From: Deltaproteobacteria bacterium
GTDB lineage: Bacteria > Myxococcota_A > UBA9160 > SMWR01
Assembly (NCBI GenBank): GCA_029261905.1
Contig: JAJDAM010000079.1
Location: 1 to 6,123, forward strand
Direction of reading: 5' to 3'
Length of the DNA stretch: 6,123 nucleotides
Under the pieces are notes generated by a model. It was not told the origin of the DNA and searched no databases. It saw only the letters and a list, made by a program, of their open reading frames with translations. Positions 1 to 6,123 of this stretch are shown here, in pieces. Position 1 is the stretch's first letter. Every line of letters starts with the position of its first letter. Both the position numbers and the translations under genes were made by a program.

Positions 1-229
1 GGATTCAGCGTCGCCCAGTTCCCCTTGAGTTTCTCGGCGAGCGGCTCGATGTGGTGGGGCTTACTGCGAATCCACCGCACCCGCGGTTCTGTCCCTGGGC
101 ATGAGGTCACCAACCCACGCGATACCCCGCATCTTGGAGTAGGCGGCCCACCCGCGAGGACGCGTTTCCGAAGCCCTGGATTGCGACCCGCGTGTCGGCG
201 GGGCTCAGCCCACGCCGCTTCGCGAGATC
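1..229 (-). pseudogene. Frameshifted remnant resembling a Glu/Leu/Phe/Val dehydrogenase NAD-binding domain
   Basis: From 229 down to 107 one minus-strand frame encodes 40 residues, including LSPADTRVAIQGFGN, then ASSRVGRLLQDAGYRVGW and a TGA. The VAIQGFGN core followed by a helix and AGYRV matches the start of the Rossmann domain of glutamate/leucine dehydrogenases (usual form VAIQGFGNVGS...GAKVVAVSD). The frame is closed by a TAG just before it (232-230) and by the TGA at 109-107. Skipping to the next frame near 112 gives RVGVTSCPG and then a run ending HHIEPLAEKLKGNW at the window edge, which vaguely fits the following part of the domain. No start codon, ribosome site or full domain is present, so it is read as a decayed gene fragment, not a working enzyme. 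Sequencing indels are an alternative cause of the frame breaks. The core is fairly confident; the extension from 106 to 1 is weak. Confidence 0.5.
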
Positions 230-342
230 CTACCCGCGGTTGCGAGGGCGGCAGCGGCAATCAGCGCCGCCGCCTCGAAGGCCGAGCACGCGGGCGCCAC
301 GGATCGATGGTTCTCGGTTTTTTTCGCGTGTAGGCGGCCAGA
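230..342. other. No intact gene; possible upstream part of the decayed dehydrogenase
   Basis: The 113 bases between the last operon gene and the dehydrogenase-like remnant carry no supported gene. Minus-strand reading in one frame gives an alanine-rich helix-like stretch (CSAFEAAALIAAAALA, about 285-238), which could be the helix preceding the dehydrogenase Rossmann fold in a shifted frame, but this is not distinctive. A run of seven T on the plus strand (318-324; A on the transcribed-sense minus strand) is a homopolymer where a frameshift could arise. No hairpin-plus-T terminator is seen for the minus-strand operon. Confidence 0.35.
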
Positions 343-804
343 TCACGGCGAGTCTCGATTGAGTGCGAGCTTCTCGAAGAAACGCTCCTCGCGAGCCCTG
401 TGATCGGTGACCTCTGCACGGATCCTGTCCACTGCGTCTAGAGCCACATCTTGATTTCGACTCTCGACGGCCTTTCTCAGCCGAGTGATCTCGAGCGAGA
501 TGTGGTCGTGATCTCCCAGCAGTTCGGCCAGCTCCCGTCTCATCGCAGGCGGGTAGGCGGCGACAACCGGCGAATCCGCCTGGGTGGGCTTCGAGAGGTG
601 ATCAGAACCATCAGGGCAATGCTTGCCGTTGGGAGCGAAGACGACCTTACCGTCTCTGCTGTAGACGCAGGAGCCACCGATATCTCGTTTTGGGTTTCCC
701 CTTAGGGCTGGTTGACGGACCTTCTGCGCGAGGGCCTCCGTAGCGAAACCGAAAACAAGCCCCGCTGAGAGTATGGATAGAATGATTCTAGCGTTGGACC
801 TCAT
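343..804 (-). CDS. Small exported protein with two cysteines and a hemerythrin-like helical hairpin
   Basis: A 153-residue hypothetical protein, probably periplasmic. Residues 1-26 form a typical signal peptide: basic start, hydrophobic stretch, and ALA before Gln27 as the likely cleavage site. The mature N-terminal part holds GGSCVYSRDGKVVFAPNGKH (43-62) followed by Cys63; Cys46 and Cys63 could form a disulfide or a metal site. The C-terminal part (about 86-146) is predicted helical, with GDHDHISLEI (97-106) and DHRAREERFFEKL (134-146). The spacing of His99/His101 and of His135 followed by Glu139-Glu140 resembles one helix pair of the HHE/hemerythrin cation-binding fold, so half of a four-helix bundle; this is pattern similarity only. 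The ATG at 804 has GAGGAG 7 bases upstream. The 80-base gap to the preceding gene shows no clear hairpin terminator and no convincing promoter, so read-through from the operon is likely. A metal-binding periplasmic role is inferred from context. Confidence 0.8.
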   Translation of the reverse strand: MRSNARIILSILSAGLVFGFATEALAQKVRQPALRGNPKRDIGGSCVYSRDGKVVFAPNGKHCPDGSDHLSKPTQADSPVVAAYPPAMRRELAELLGDHDHISLEITRLRKAVESRNQDVALDAVDRIRAEVTDHRAREERFFEKLALNRDSP

Positions 805-811
805 AGCGAAT

Positions 812-817
812 CTCCTC
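812..817 (-). promoter_or_regulatory. Ribosome binding site of the small exported protein gene
   Basis: GAGGAG on the minus strand, 7 bases before the ATG at 804. It shows the same GAGGAGAT core as the two sites in front of the PII-like and ATPase genes. Confidence 0.75.
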
Positions 818-884
818 TTTCCTAGTTGCGTTCGTGTGGTGACGGCTGGAAAAACTCAAGTCGGGCAGGCGTTGTGGAGCGAAG

Positions 885-1751
885 TCATCCTCTGGGTGTT
901 GCTGCTACGTTTGCGAGGCGATTGGCAACCTGTCGAAGCGCATTGAGCTGTTGCTCCATTTCCTGGACCTCGCGCTTTGTTTCCAGGTCGTCGGACGCCG
1001 CAGCGTCGATCGTGGCAATGCTCAATGTGAGGCGCTGAAGCGGTTCTTCCAGCTCGCGCCTAACACCCACTGCCACGAGATGGGCCGAACCATGTCGGGC
1101 GCTTCGCACGGCGCTCGAGAGCCTGCGGCTCAGTTCTGCGAGGTGGTCTCCCAGAACGCCAATCTCGTCCTGACGGCGGTTCACCGACTGAATCGGATCC
1201 CAATTTTCGCCTTGGGCCATGCCGTCAGCGGCGGAAACGAGCCATCGAATGGGCCGCACGACGATCCGCTGGCAAACGACGGCGACCCCAAGTGCCGCGG
1301 CTGCGGTCAGGAAAACGCCGAGAGCCAGATGGTCAGCGAGGATTCCAAGCAGGAGCGATTGCGCGTCCGGAAGCGGCTCTGCCGCAATCAGTCGACCAGG
1401 GGCAGCTGAGGACGCGGCCCGGAGCGGCACGGACACCGTCATCACCTCAGCCGCGTCGGAAGTCGCCGTATTCGCCTGTGTAGGCTCCGCGCCGTGATCG
1501 CCACTCCAAACTACGCGAAACCGAGGCCCTGTTTGAGTCGTGTTGTTCCACGTGTCGAGAACCCGCTGGCTGTCGTCCTTGTCCGTCTGTAGCAGGAGTC
1601 GCGAGGCAAGCTGGGCGGAGTGCCGGAGATGGTCCCGCTTGAGGTCAGCAATTTCCTCCTGCTCTCGGACGGCAAAGGCGGTGCCGAGAACTAGGGTAAG
1701 AGTCACCAGGATTCCGGAGAGGCTCGCAATCAATTTTCCACGAATTCCCAT
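885..1751 (-). CDS. Two-TM HAMP-domain membrane protein with a degenerate histidine-kinase-like tail
   Basis: No specific family name is recognised. The 288-residue protein has the layout of a sensor: TM1 (about 7-28), a periplasmic region (about 29-135), TM2 (about 140-162), a HAMP linker (about 160-213, with VVRPIRWLV near its start and DEIG at 195-198), then a helical tail rich in coiled-coil-like heptads (about 224-285). The tail segment RRELEEPL (231-238) lines up with the HELRTPL phosphoacceptor box of histidine kinases, but Arg232 replaces the histidine. No ATP-binding domain follows: the stop comes at 885 and the next gene starts 80 bases later. It therefore probably cannot phosphorylate. 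It may pass a periplasmic signal to a partner or act as a scaffold (inference). The start is well supported: GGAGGA lies 4 bases before the ATG, 19 bases after the ATPase stop, so it belongs to the same operon. A truncated ancestral kinase is an alternative view. Confidence 0.85.
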   Translation of the reverse strand: MGIRGKLIASLSGILVTLTLVLGTAFAVREQEEIADLKRDHLRHSAQLASRLLLQTDKDDSQRVLDTWNNTTQTGPRFRVVWSGDHGAEPTQANTATSDAAEVMTVSVPLRAASSAAPGRLIAAEPLPDAQSLLLGILADHLALGVFLTAAAALGVAVVCQRIVVRPIRWLVSAADGMAQGENWDPIQSVNRRQDEIGVLGDHLAELSRRLSSAVRSARHGSAHLVAVGVRRELEEPLQRLTLSIATIDAAASDDLETKREVQEMEQQLNALRQVANRLANVAATPRG

Positions 1752-1755
1752 GGTT

Positions 1756-1761
1756 TCCTCC
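1756..1761 (-). promoter_or_regulatory. Ribosome binding site of the HAMP-domain gene
   Basis: GGAGGA on the minus strand, 4 bases before the ATG at 1751 (5 bases counted from GGAGG), within the 19-base gap after the ATPase stop. Confidence 0.75.
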
Positions 1762-1770
1762 GAGCTGGGT

Positions 1771-3954
1771 CTACGCGGAACGTAGAAGGCGAAGACCGTT
1801 GAAGGTCACGATCAGCGACGCGCCCATGTCCGCAGCAATCGCGCTCCACAGTGACGCACTTCCCAGCAGCGTTAGAACGACGAAGATCGCCTTGATTCCG
1901 AGTGACAGGGCGACGTTGGCGCGAATGATCGACAAGGTCCGTCTCGAATGACGGACCAACCACGGGAGTTTCGAGAGGTCGTCGGCCATCAACGCGATGT
2001 CTGCGGTCTCGATCGCCGCGTCGCTCCCGGCCGCACCCATCGCGATTCCTACGGACGCACGCGCCATTGCGGGGGCATCGTTTACGCCGTCTCCGACCAT
2101 GGCGACGTGTTCGTACCGATCGGCGAGGCCCTCGATGAGGGCAACCTTGTCTTCGGGCAGAAGCTCGGCATGAACTTCGTCGACACCAGCTTGCGCGCCG
2201 AGCGCGCGAGCAGTTGCCTCATTGTCGCCTGTCAACATGACCAGCGGTGAGATACCGCAAGCTCGCAGATCGGTTAGCGCCTGTCGCGTCTCGCTCCGGA
2301 GCCCATCCGCAAGCGCCAGGAACCCGCACACATGCTCGTCGTTGCCCAGCACGACGACCGATTGTCCCTGACGGGATAGCTCGTCGAGCTTTCGGTGTAC
2401 TTCAGGAGTCTCCTGTCCACGTTCCTCGAGAAAGCGGTGCGAGCCAATCCAGTACGATCGACCGCTGATCCGTGCCGTTCCCCCCTTGCCGTGAAGGGCC
2501 TGGAACTCGCTGGCAGGTTCGGAGGTCGCCCCACGGGAGGCGGCGTGCTCGACGATGGCGCGTGCGAGTGGATGAGCGCTCTGCGATTCCATCGATGCCG
2601 CCCGTTGAAGCACTTCATCGGCGTCATGTCCTTCGAACCCCGAGACCTGTTGGACGCTGGGCTTGCCCTCGGTCAGCGTGCCCGTCTTGTCGAAAGCGAT
2701 TGCACGCAATCGAGCGGGGGCCTCCAAGAAGACGCCGCCCTTGATGAGAATGCCGTTGTGCGCGGCGCCGGCGAGTCCAGCGACGATGCTCACCGGGGTC
2801 GAGATGACGAGTGCGCACGGGCACGCGATCACGAGAAGCACCAAGGCTCGGTAGAGCCAGGGCGCCGCCGGCGCCCCGAAGAGCACGGGTAGCAGGAACA
2901 CGGAAACCGCGAGAATCATCACAGCCGGCGTGTAGACCCGCGCAAAACGTTCGACCCACTGCTCGGAAGGAGCCCGGCGCGAGTGCGCCTCGCTGACGAG
3001 GCGGACGATGTGGGCGAGTGCAGTATCCCCTGCCGCTTTCGTGCAGCAAACGGTGAGCGCACCTCCTCCATTCATGGTGCCGGCGAACACCTCGTCTCCC
3101 GGAACCTTCGGCACGGGAACGCTCTCACCCGTGATGGGTGCTTGATCTACGTCGCTTTCGCCCTCGACGATGTCGCCATCGAGCGCGATACGATCGCCCG
3201 GCCGCACCAGGAACAAGGAGCCAGGGGTCACTTCGGATGGCGGCACCTCGATGCGACTACGGTCTTCGCGAAGCAAGAGAACGGATGGCGGTGCGAGTTC
3301 CAGCAACGCCGAGACTGCTCGTCGGGCCCGTCCGAGGCTCCAGGCTTCGAGTTCGAGAGACAACGCGAAAAGAAAGCTCACAGCCGCAGCCTCGAACCAC
3401 TCGCCGATTCCAAGCGCTCCGGCCACAGCAACGGTCATGAGGAAATTCATGTCGGGCCTGAGGCGCCGCACCGCTGACCACGCTTTGGGCGCAACCAGCG
3501 CGAGACCCGCCGCGATCGCGAGCAGGTAGAGCGCGCGGGCCGCCCGCGGAACTAAGTGTTGAGTCCCAGCGCCCTCGCCACGAAGGGCCTCGAGTGCGCC
3601 ACCGGTCAGGATCGCGTGTGAGAGAAACCCGGCGAGTAGTGCGACGCCGCTGCCGATCGTCAGAAGCGAGCGGAGAGAAACTGTACGAGGACGATCTGCA
3701 TTCGAGGTCTCCTCATCGAACCTACTTGCGCGCATTCCCGTTGTCGCCACAGCTGCCACGAGCATCTCTTCTGAGCATCCCGTAGGCATCGATACCACCA
3801 GTTTCGAGTTCAAAAGGTCGAAAGCGAGCCGGTCTTCGCTTCCCACGAGCGGCAGCAATACCTGGCGAAGAGTTTCGATCTCTTCGGCGCAATCCATGCC
3901 CCGAATCAGCAGCTCGGTGCGTTGACCAACCGTGTCGGTTGCGTCCCGTTCCAT
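1771..3954 (-). CDS. P1B-type heavy-metal ATPase (Zn/Cd/Pb exporter, ZntA/CadA-like)
   Basis: Inner-membrane ATPase that uses ATP to move divalent soft metals from cytoplasm to periplasm; 727 residues from the chosen start, which is full length. Motifs in order: a degenerate metal-binding N-domain with MDCAEE (20-25), TGES (275-278, actuator), the CPC ion site in TM6 (378-380), DKTGT with phosphorylated Asp422, the HP motif (461-462), GDGVND (621-626), Lys688 in TM7 and Asp709 (DMG) in TM8. CPC plus K and DxG is the P1B-2 (Zn/Cd/Pb) signature. About eight TM segments are seen, near 94-116, 139-159, 169-184, 187-205, 340-360, 367-398, 680-698 and 700-724. The frame is open to a GTG at 3996, but that start lies inside the PII gene and has no ribosome site. 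The ATG at 3954 has GAGGAG 8 bases before it and leaves 22 bases after the PII stop, so it is preferred. The N-domain has one cysteine in place of the usual CxxC. Confidence 0.95.
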   Translation of the reverse strand: MERDATDTVGQRTELLIRGMDCAEEIETLRQVLLPLVGSEDRLAFDLLNSKLVVSMPTGCSEEMLVAAVATTGMRASRFDEETSNADRPRTVSLRSLLTIGSGVALLAGFLSHAILTGGALEALRGEGAGTQHLVPRAARALYLLAIAAGLALVAPKAWSAVRRLRPDMNFLMTVAVAGALGIGEWFEAAAVSFLFALSLELEAWSLGRARRAVSALLELAPPSVLLLREDRSRIEVPPSEVTPGSLFLVRPGDRIALDGDIVEGESDVDQAPITGESVPVPKVPGDEVFAGTMNGGGALTVCCTKAAGDTALAHIVRLVSEAHSRRAPSEQWVERFARVYTPAVMILAVSVFLLPVLFGAPAAPWLYRALVLLVIACPCALVISTPVSIVAGLAGAAHNGILIKGGVFLEAPARLRAIAFDKTGTLTEGKPSVQQVSGFEGHDADEVLQRAASMESQSAHPLARAIVEHAASRGATSEPASEFQALHGKGGTARISGRSYWIGSHRFLEERGQETPEVHRKLDELSRQGQSVVVLGNDEHVCGFLALADGLRSETRQALTDLRACGISPLVMLTGDNEATARALGAQAGVDEVHAELLPEDKVALIEGLADRYEHVAMVGDGVNDAPAMARASVGIAMGAAGSDAAIETADIALMADDLSKLPWLVRHSRRTLSIIRANVALSLGIKAIFVVLTLLGSASLWSAIAADMGASLIVTFNGLRLLRSA

Positions 3955-3962
3955 GGCGCTAT

Positions 3963-3968
3963 CTCCTC
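3963..3968 (-). promoter_or_regulatory. Ribosome binding site that decides the ATPase start
   Basis: GAGGAG on the minus strand, 8 bases before the ATG at 3954. The 17-base stretch from this site through the ATG (3952-3968) matches the one before the PII-like gene (4313-4329) at all but two positions. It argues for the 3954 start over the upstream in-frame GTG at 3996. Confidence 0.8.
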
Positions 3969-3976
3969 GCCCACTC

Positions 3977-4315
3977 CTAGACGGCCTCTTCACCACGTTC
4001 TCCCGTCGCGATGCGGACAGCTTCTTCGACCCCGAACACGTAGATTTTTCCGTCCCCGCGTAGGCCGGTATGCGCCGTGGCTTCGATGACGCTCACCACC
4101 TCTCCTGCGAGAGCGTCGCGGCAGAGAACTTCGATCTTTCCGTGCGGGGCCAGGCGGCCCAGCTCATCTGAACGTTCGCCGTTCGCCGGAGCCCGGGTGC
4201 GCCCAAATCCGTGCGCGTGCATCACCGTGACTCCGGTCAGGCCGTCTATCCGATGAAGCGCTTCGACAACCTGTGACAGCTTGTGTTCTTTCACATAGGC
4301 GTTCACGATTTTCAT
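3977..4315 (-). CDS. PII-like signalling protein of a metal-efflux operon (PII-NG type)
   Basis: Small cytoplasmic protein of 112 residues, the usual PII length. PII proteins are trimers that bind nucleotides between subunits and control partners through the T-loop. Conserved features are GFGR (36-39), TGLRGDGKIYV (83-93, the nucleotide-binding B-loop, with the lysine at 90 as in E. coli GlnB) and RIATGERG (101-108). Key residues differ from GlnB. The T-loop (about 40-57) has no tyrosine, so uridylylation at Tyr51 is impossible. Gln39 is replaced by Thr40, Lys58 by His58 and Arg103 by Ala103, so classical 2-oxoglutarate and ATP contacts are altered. Histidines cluster at 33 and 35 (MHAHGFGR) and at 58, which might bind metal (speculation). 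The start overlaps the pump stop as ATGA, with GAGGAG 8 bases upstream. This matches from memory the PII-NG group, which lies next to cation-efflux genes; its partner is unknown but is plausibly the pump or the ATPase. Confidence 0.9.
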   Translation of the reverse strand: MKIVNAYVKEHKLSQVVEALHRIDGLTGVTVMHAHGFGRTRAPANGERSDELGRLAPHGKIEVLCRDALAGEVVSVIEATAHTGLRGDGKIYVFGVEEAVRIATGERGEEAV

Positions 4316-6123
4316 GGCGTCATCTCCTCAGTGTTGTCCGTCGCCACAGCCGAAATCTCGGGCGCGACTTCGGCGGCAAACCACTTGTACAGCGCTGGGA
4401 CGACGAGGAGCGTAAGCACCGTCGACGTCACCAGACCCCCGACCACAACGGTCGCGAGTGGTCGCTGGACTTCGCTTCCGGTGCCACTGGAAAACAGAAG
4501 TGGGATCAGACCCAGCATGGTCGTTACTGCGGTCATCAACACGGGTCGAAGGCGCAAACAGGCACCGCGAATCGATGCTTCGTCGATCCGGACACCGTCG
4601 CGGACGAGTTGATTGAGATAGGTCACCAAAACCATTCCGTTTTCGAGCGCGATGCCGAGCAGCGCGATGAAACCCACCGACGACGGCACGGAGAGATTCT
4701 GTCCGGTTACCCAGAGCGCAACCACGCCGCCAACGAGGGCGAGTGGAATGTTGAGGAGAATCAACCCGGCGTTGCGCAGTGAGCCGAAGCTGGAGAACAG
4801 AAGGAGGAAGAGCACCAGCAGGGTGATCGGAACGACGATCGCGAGGCGGCGGTTTGCCTCCTGCTGCAAACGAAACTGGCCGCCCCACTTCACCAGATAT
4901 CCGGCGGGAAGCTCCACCTGTGCGTCGATTGCGGCCTGCGCCTCTTCGACGAATGAACCGATATCGCGGCCGGTCACGTTACACTGGATGGTGATGAAGC
5001 GCTGATTGTCTTCGCGCGTGATCTGGCGCGGGCCGACGAGCTCTTCGATTTCGGCGAGATCCGACAGGGGGACCCGAACGCTGCCCGGCCCGGCGACGAG
5101 CACATCACCGATGGCCTCGGGCGTTTCTCTGTAGTAGGCGGCGAAGCGGACGTAGATGTCAAAGCGCCGAATGCCCTCGAAGATCTGGCCGGCTACTTCT
5201 CCGCCGACGGAAGCGCGAATCGTGCGTTGCACGTCGGCGACGTTCATTCCGTAACGAGCCACGGCTTGGCGGTCCACGCGGATGACGAGCTGCGGGGCGC
5301 CGCTGACCTGGTCTACCTGGACGTCGGCCGCTCCATCGACGCCGCCGACAACCTGAGCGACCTCAGCAGCGGTGGAGATGAGTGTGTCGAGGTCATCTCC
5401 GAAGAGTTTGATGGCGAGCTCGGCGCGCACGCCTTCGAGGAGCTCATCGACGGTCATCGCGATCGGCTGAGTGAAGTTGGTCAGGACTCCCGGCACAGGG
5501 CCGAGCTCGTCGCGGATCACGTCCTCGAGTTCCTGCTGGTTCGTCGCAGAGCGCCATTCCTCCTGCGGGCGGAGGAGGATGTACATCTCTGCGCTGTTGA
5601 CCGGGTCGGTGTGGGCACCCACCTCACCGCGCCCGATTCGCGTGACGACGCTTTCGATCTCGTGAATCGCCATCAGGCGGCGCTCGACGGTCTGCGTCAC
5701 CCGGGTGCTCTCGGTCAGAGAAATCGAAGGTGCCATCGAAAGCCGAAGCACCAACGTCCCTTCCTGGAGGCGCGGCGTGAACTCTGACCCGAGCTGCGGG
5801 AAGACCGCCGCTCCGACCAGGAGCAGCGAAGCACACACGACGACCGCGATGGACCGCCGTCGAACGAACAGCGACACCGCCGGGCGATAGAAACGCAAGA
5901 GCGAGCGCACGACCCAGACATCGCGATGCTCACCGCCTTCGCGCTGCTTCGGAGCCCGCATCAACATCTCTGAGAGCACCGGGGCGAGAAGGAGCGCGAA
6001 GACCAATGACCCACCCATCGCGAGAGCGACGGTGTAGGCGAGAGGCCGAAACGTCTTGCCTTCGACGCCCTGCAGGGTAAAGAGCGGAAGGAAAACGATG
6101 ATGATGATCGAGATGGCAAAGGC
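4312..6123 (-). CDS. czcA: Heavy-metal RND efflux pump, CzcA-like, C-terminal part (5' end outside window)
   Basis: Inner-membrane proton-driven pump subunit of a CBA-type metal exporter. The frame stays open to the window edge, so the ATG at 6018 is internal; 603 residues are visible, against about 1,040 in the family. Fragment numbering: the edge reads FLPLFTLQGVEGK (about 11-23), a hallmark of CzcA/CusA. LGSEFTPRLQEG lies at 111-122, WGGQF at 413-417, RPVLMTA at 526-532 and GSEVQRP at 549-555. Predicted TM segments are near 2-19, 30-55, 91-110, 426-446, 450-472, 483-503, 527-545 and 555-578, with the second periplasmic loop between the third and fourth. Where CusA carries metal-binding methionines, this protein reads NSAEMY and VDELLEGV (225-232), which is like the divalent Zn/Co/Cd pumps; specificity is therefore inferred to be divalent. 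TM1-TM4, including the proton-relay acidic residues, are outside the window. Its TGA overlaps the next gene's ATG. Adaptor and outer-membrane genes are expected upstream. Confidence 0.95.
   Translation of the reverse strand, partial: AFAISIIIIVFLPLFTLQGVEGKTFRPLAYTVALAMGGSLVFALLLAPVLSEMLMRAPKQREGGEHRDVWVVRSLLRFYRPAVSLFVRRRSIAVVVCASLLLVGAAVFPQLGSEFTPRLQEGTLVLRLSMAPSISLTESTRVTQTVERRLMAIHEIESVVTRIGRGEVGAHTDPVNSAEMYILLRPQEEWRSATNQQELEDVIRDELGPVPGVLTNFTQPIAMTVDELLEGVRAELAIKLFGDDLDTLISTAAEVAQVVGGVDGAADVQVDQVSGAPQLVIRVDRQAVARYGMNVADVQRTIRASVGGEVAGQIFEGIRRFDIYVRFAAYYRETPEAIGDVLVAGPGSVRVPLSDLAEIEELVGPRQITREDNQRFITIQCNVTGRDIGSFVEEAQAAIDAQVELPAGYLVKWGGQFRLQQEANRRLAIVVPITLLVLFLLLFSSFGSLRNAGLILLNIPLALVGGVVALWVTGQNLSVPSSVGFIALLGIALENGMVLVTYLNQLVRDGVRIDEASIRGACLRLRPVLMTAVTTMLGLIPLLFSSGTGSEVQRPLATVVVGGLVTSTVLTLLVVPALYKWFAAEVAPEISAVATDNTEEMTP
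4324..4329 (-). promoter_or_regulatory. Ribosome binding site of the PII-like gene, inside the pump gene
   Basis: GAGGAG on the minus strand, 8 bases before the ATG at 4315. It lies within the last codons of the RND pump gene, so together with the ATGA overlap it supports translational coupling of pump and PII-like protein. Confidence 0.8.

Noticed and set aside
300..330. Possible terminator around the run of seven T on the plus strand
   Set aside because: No stable inverted repeat precedes the T run on the plus strand, and on the operon's own strand the run is A, so it cannot end the minus-strand transcript.
25..333. Plus-strand open frame of 102 codons at the left end
   Set aside because: Arginine- and glycine-rich, with no domain-like pattern or ribosome site; the opposite strand carries the dehydrogenase-like sequence, so it is best seen as a shadow.
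805..884. Possible internal promoter (TTGAGT about 17 bases before an A/C-rich hexamer) ahead of the gene at 804
   Set aside because: The -10 candidate does not resemble TATAAT, and the GC-rich host's promoter consensus is unknown; too weak to call.
2395..2892. Plus-strand frame of 165 codons antisense to the ATPase
   Set aside because: Covers the CPC and DKTGT coding region; its composition is that of an antisense shadow.
4328..4888. Minus-strand 186-codon frame overlapping the pump's C-terminus in another frame
   Set aside because: Arginine/proline-rich out-of-frame translation of the conserved RND sequence.
5227..5787. Plus-strand open frame of 186 codons antisense to the RND pump
   Set aside because: Lies wholly inside a strongly conserved gene; long antisense frames are expected in GC-rich coding DNA, and no start signal or family was recognised.

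Overview
The window is a GC-rich bacterial segment in which every supported gene lies on the minus strand. Reading right to left, it is one compact, probably co-transcribed heavy-metal resistance operon. A tripartite-type RND efflux pump implies a Gram-negative (diderm) host, and base composition and families fit a GC-rich proteobacterium, but nothing fixes the taxon.

Layout in the direction of transcription: (1) 6123-4312, the C-terminal 603 residues of a CzcA-like heavy-metal RND pump, its N-terminus beyond the right edge; (2) 4315-3977, a 112-residue PII-like protein whose ATG overlaps the pump's TGA (ATGA); (3) 3954-1771, a complete P1B-2-type Zn/Cd/Pb ATPase, for which a start 42 bases inside the longest open frame is better supported; (4) 1751-885, a two-TM, HAMP-domain membrane protein ending in what looks like a dead histidine-kinase dimerisation helix pair; (5) 804-343, a small exported protein with two cysteines and a hemerythrin-like helical hairpin. 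Gaps between genes are -4, 22, 19 and 80 bases, and each internal start has a strong GGAGG/GAGGAG ribosome site. The last about 340 bases hold no intact gene, but contain a frameshifted remnant resembling the NAD-binding domain of a Glu/Leu/Phe/Val dehydrogenase.

Together the genes suggest a two-stage divalent-cation export module. The P1B ATPase would move metal from cytoplasm to periplasm, and the RND pump would carry it out through the outer membrane. The PII-like protein resembles the atypical PII group (PII-NG) known to sit beside metal-efflux genes. It lacks the usual uridylylation tyrosine and several ATP/2-oxoglutarate ligands, so it probably reports something other than classical nitrogen status. 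The HAMP protein and the small exported protein are the least understood members and the most likely source of new biology. No terminator, convincing promoter, tRNA, rRNA, CRISPR array or intact mobile element was found.
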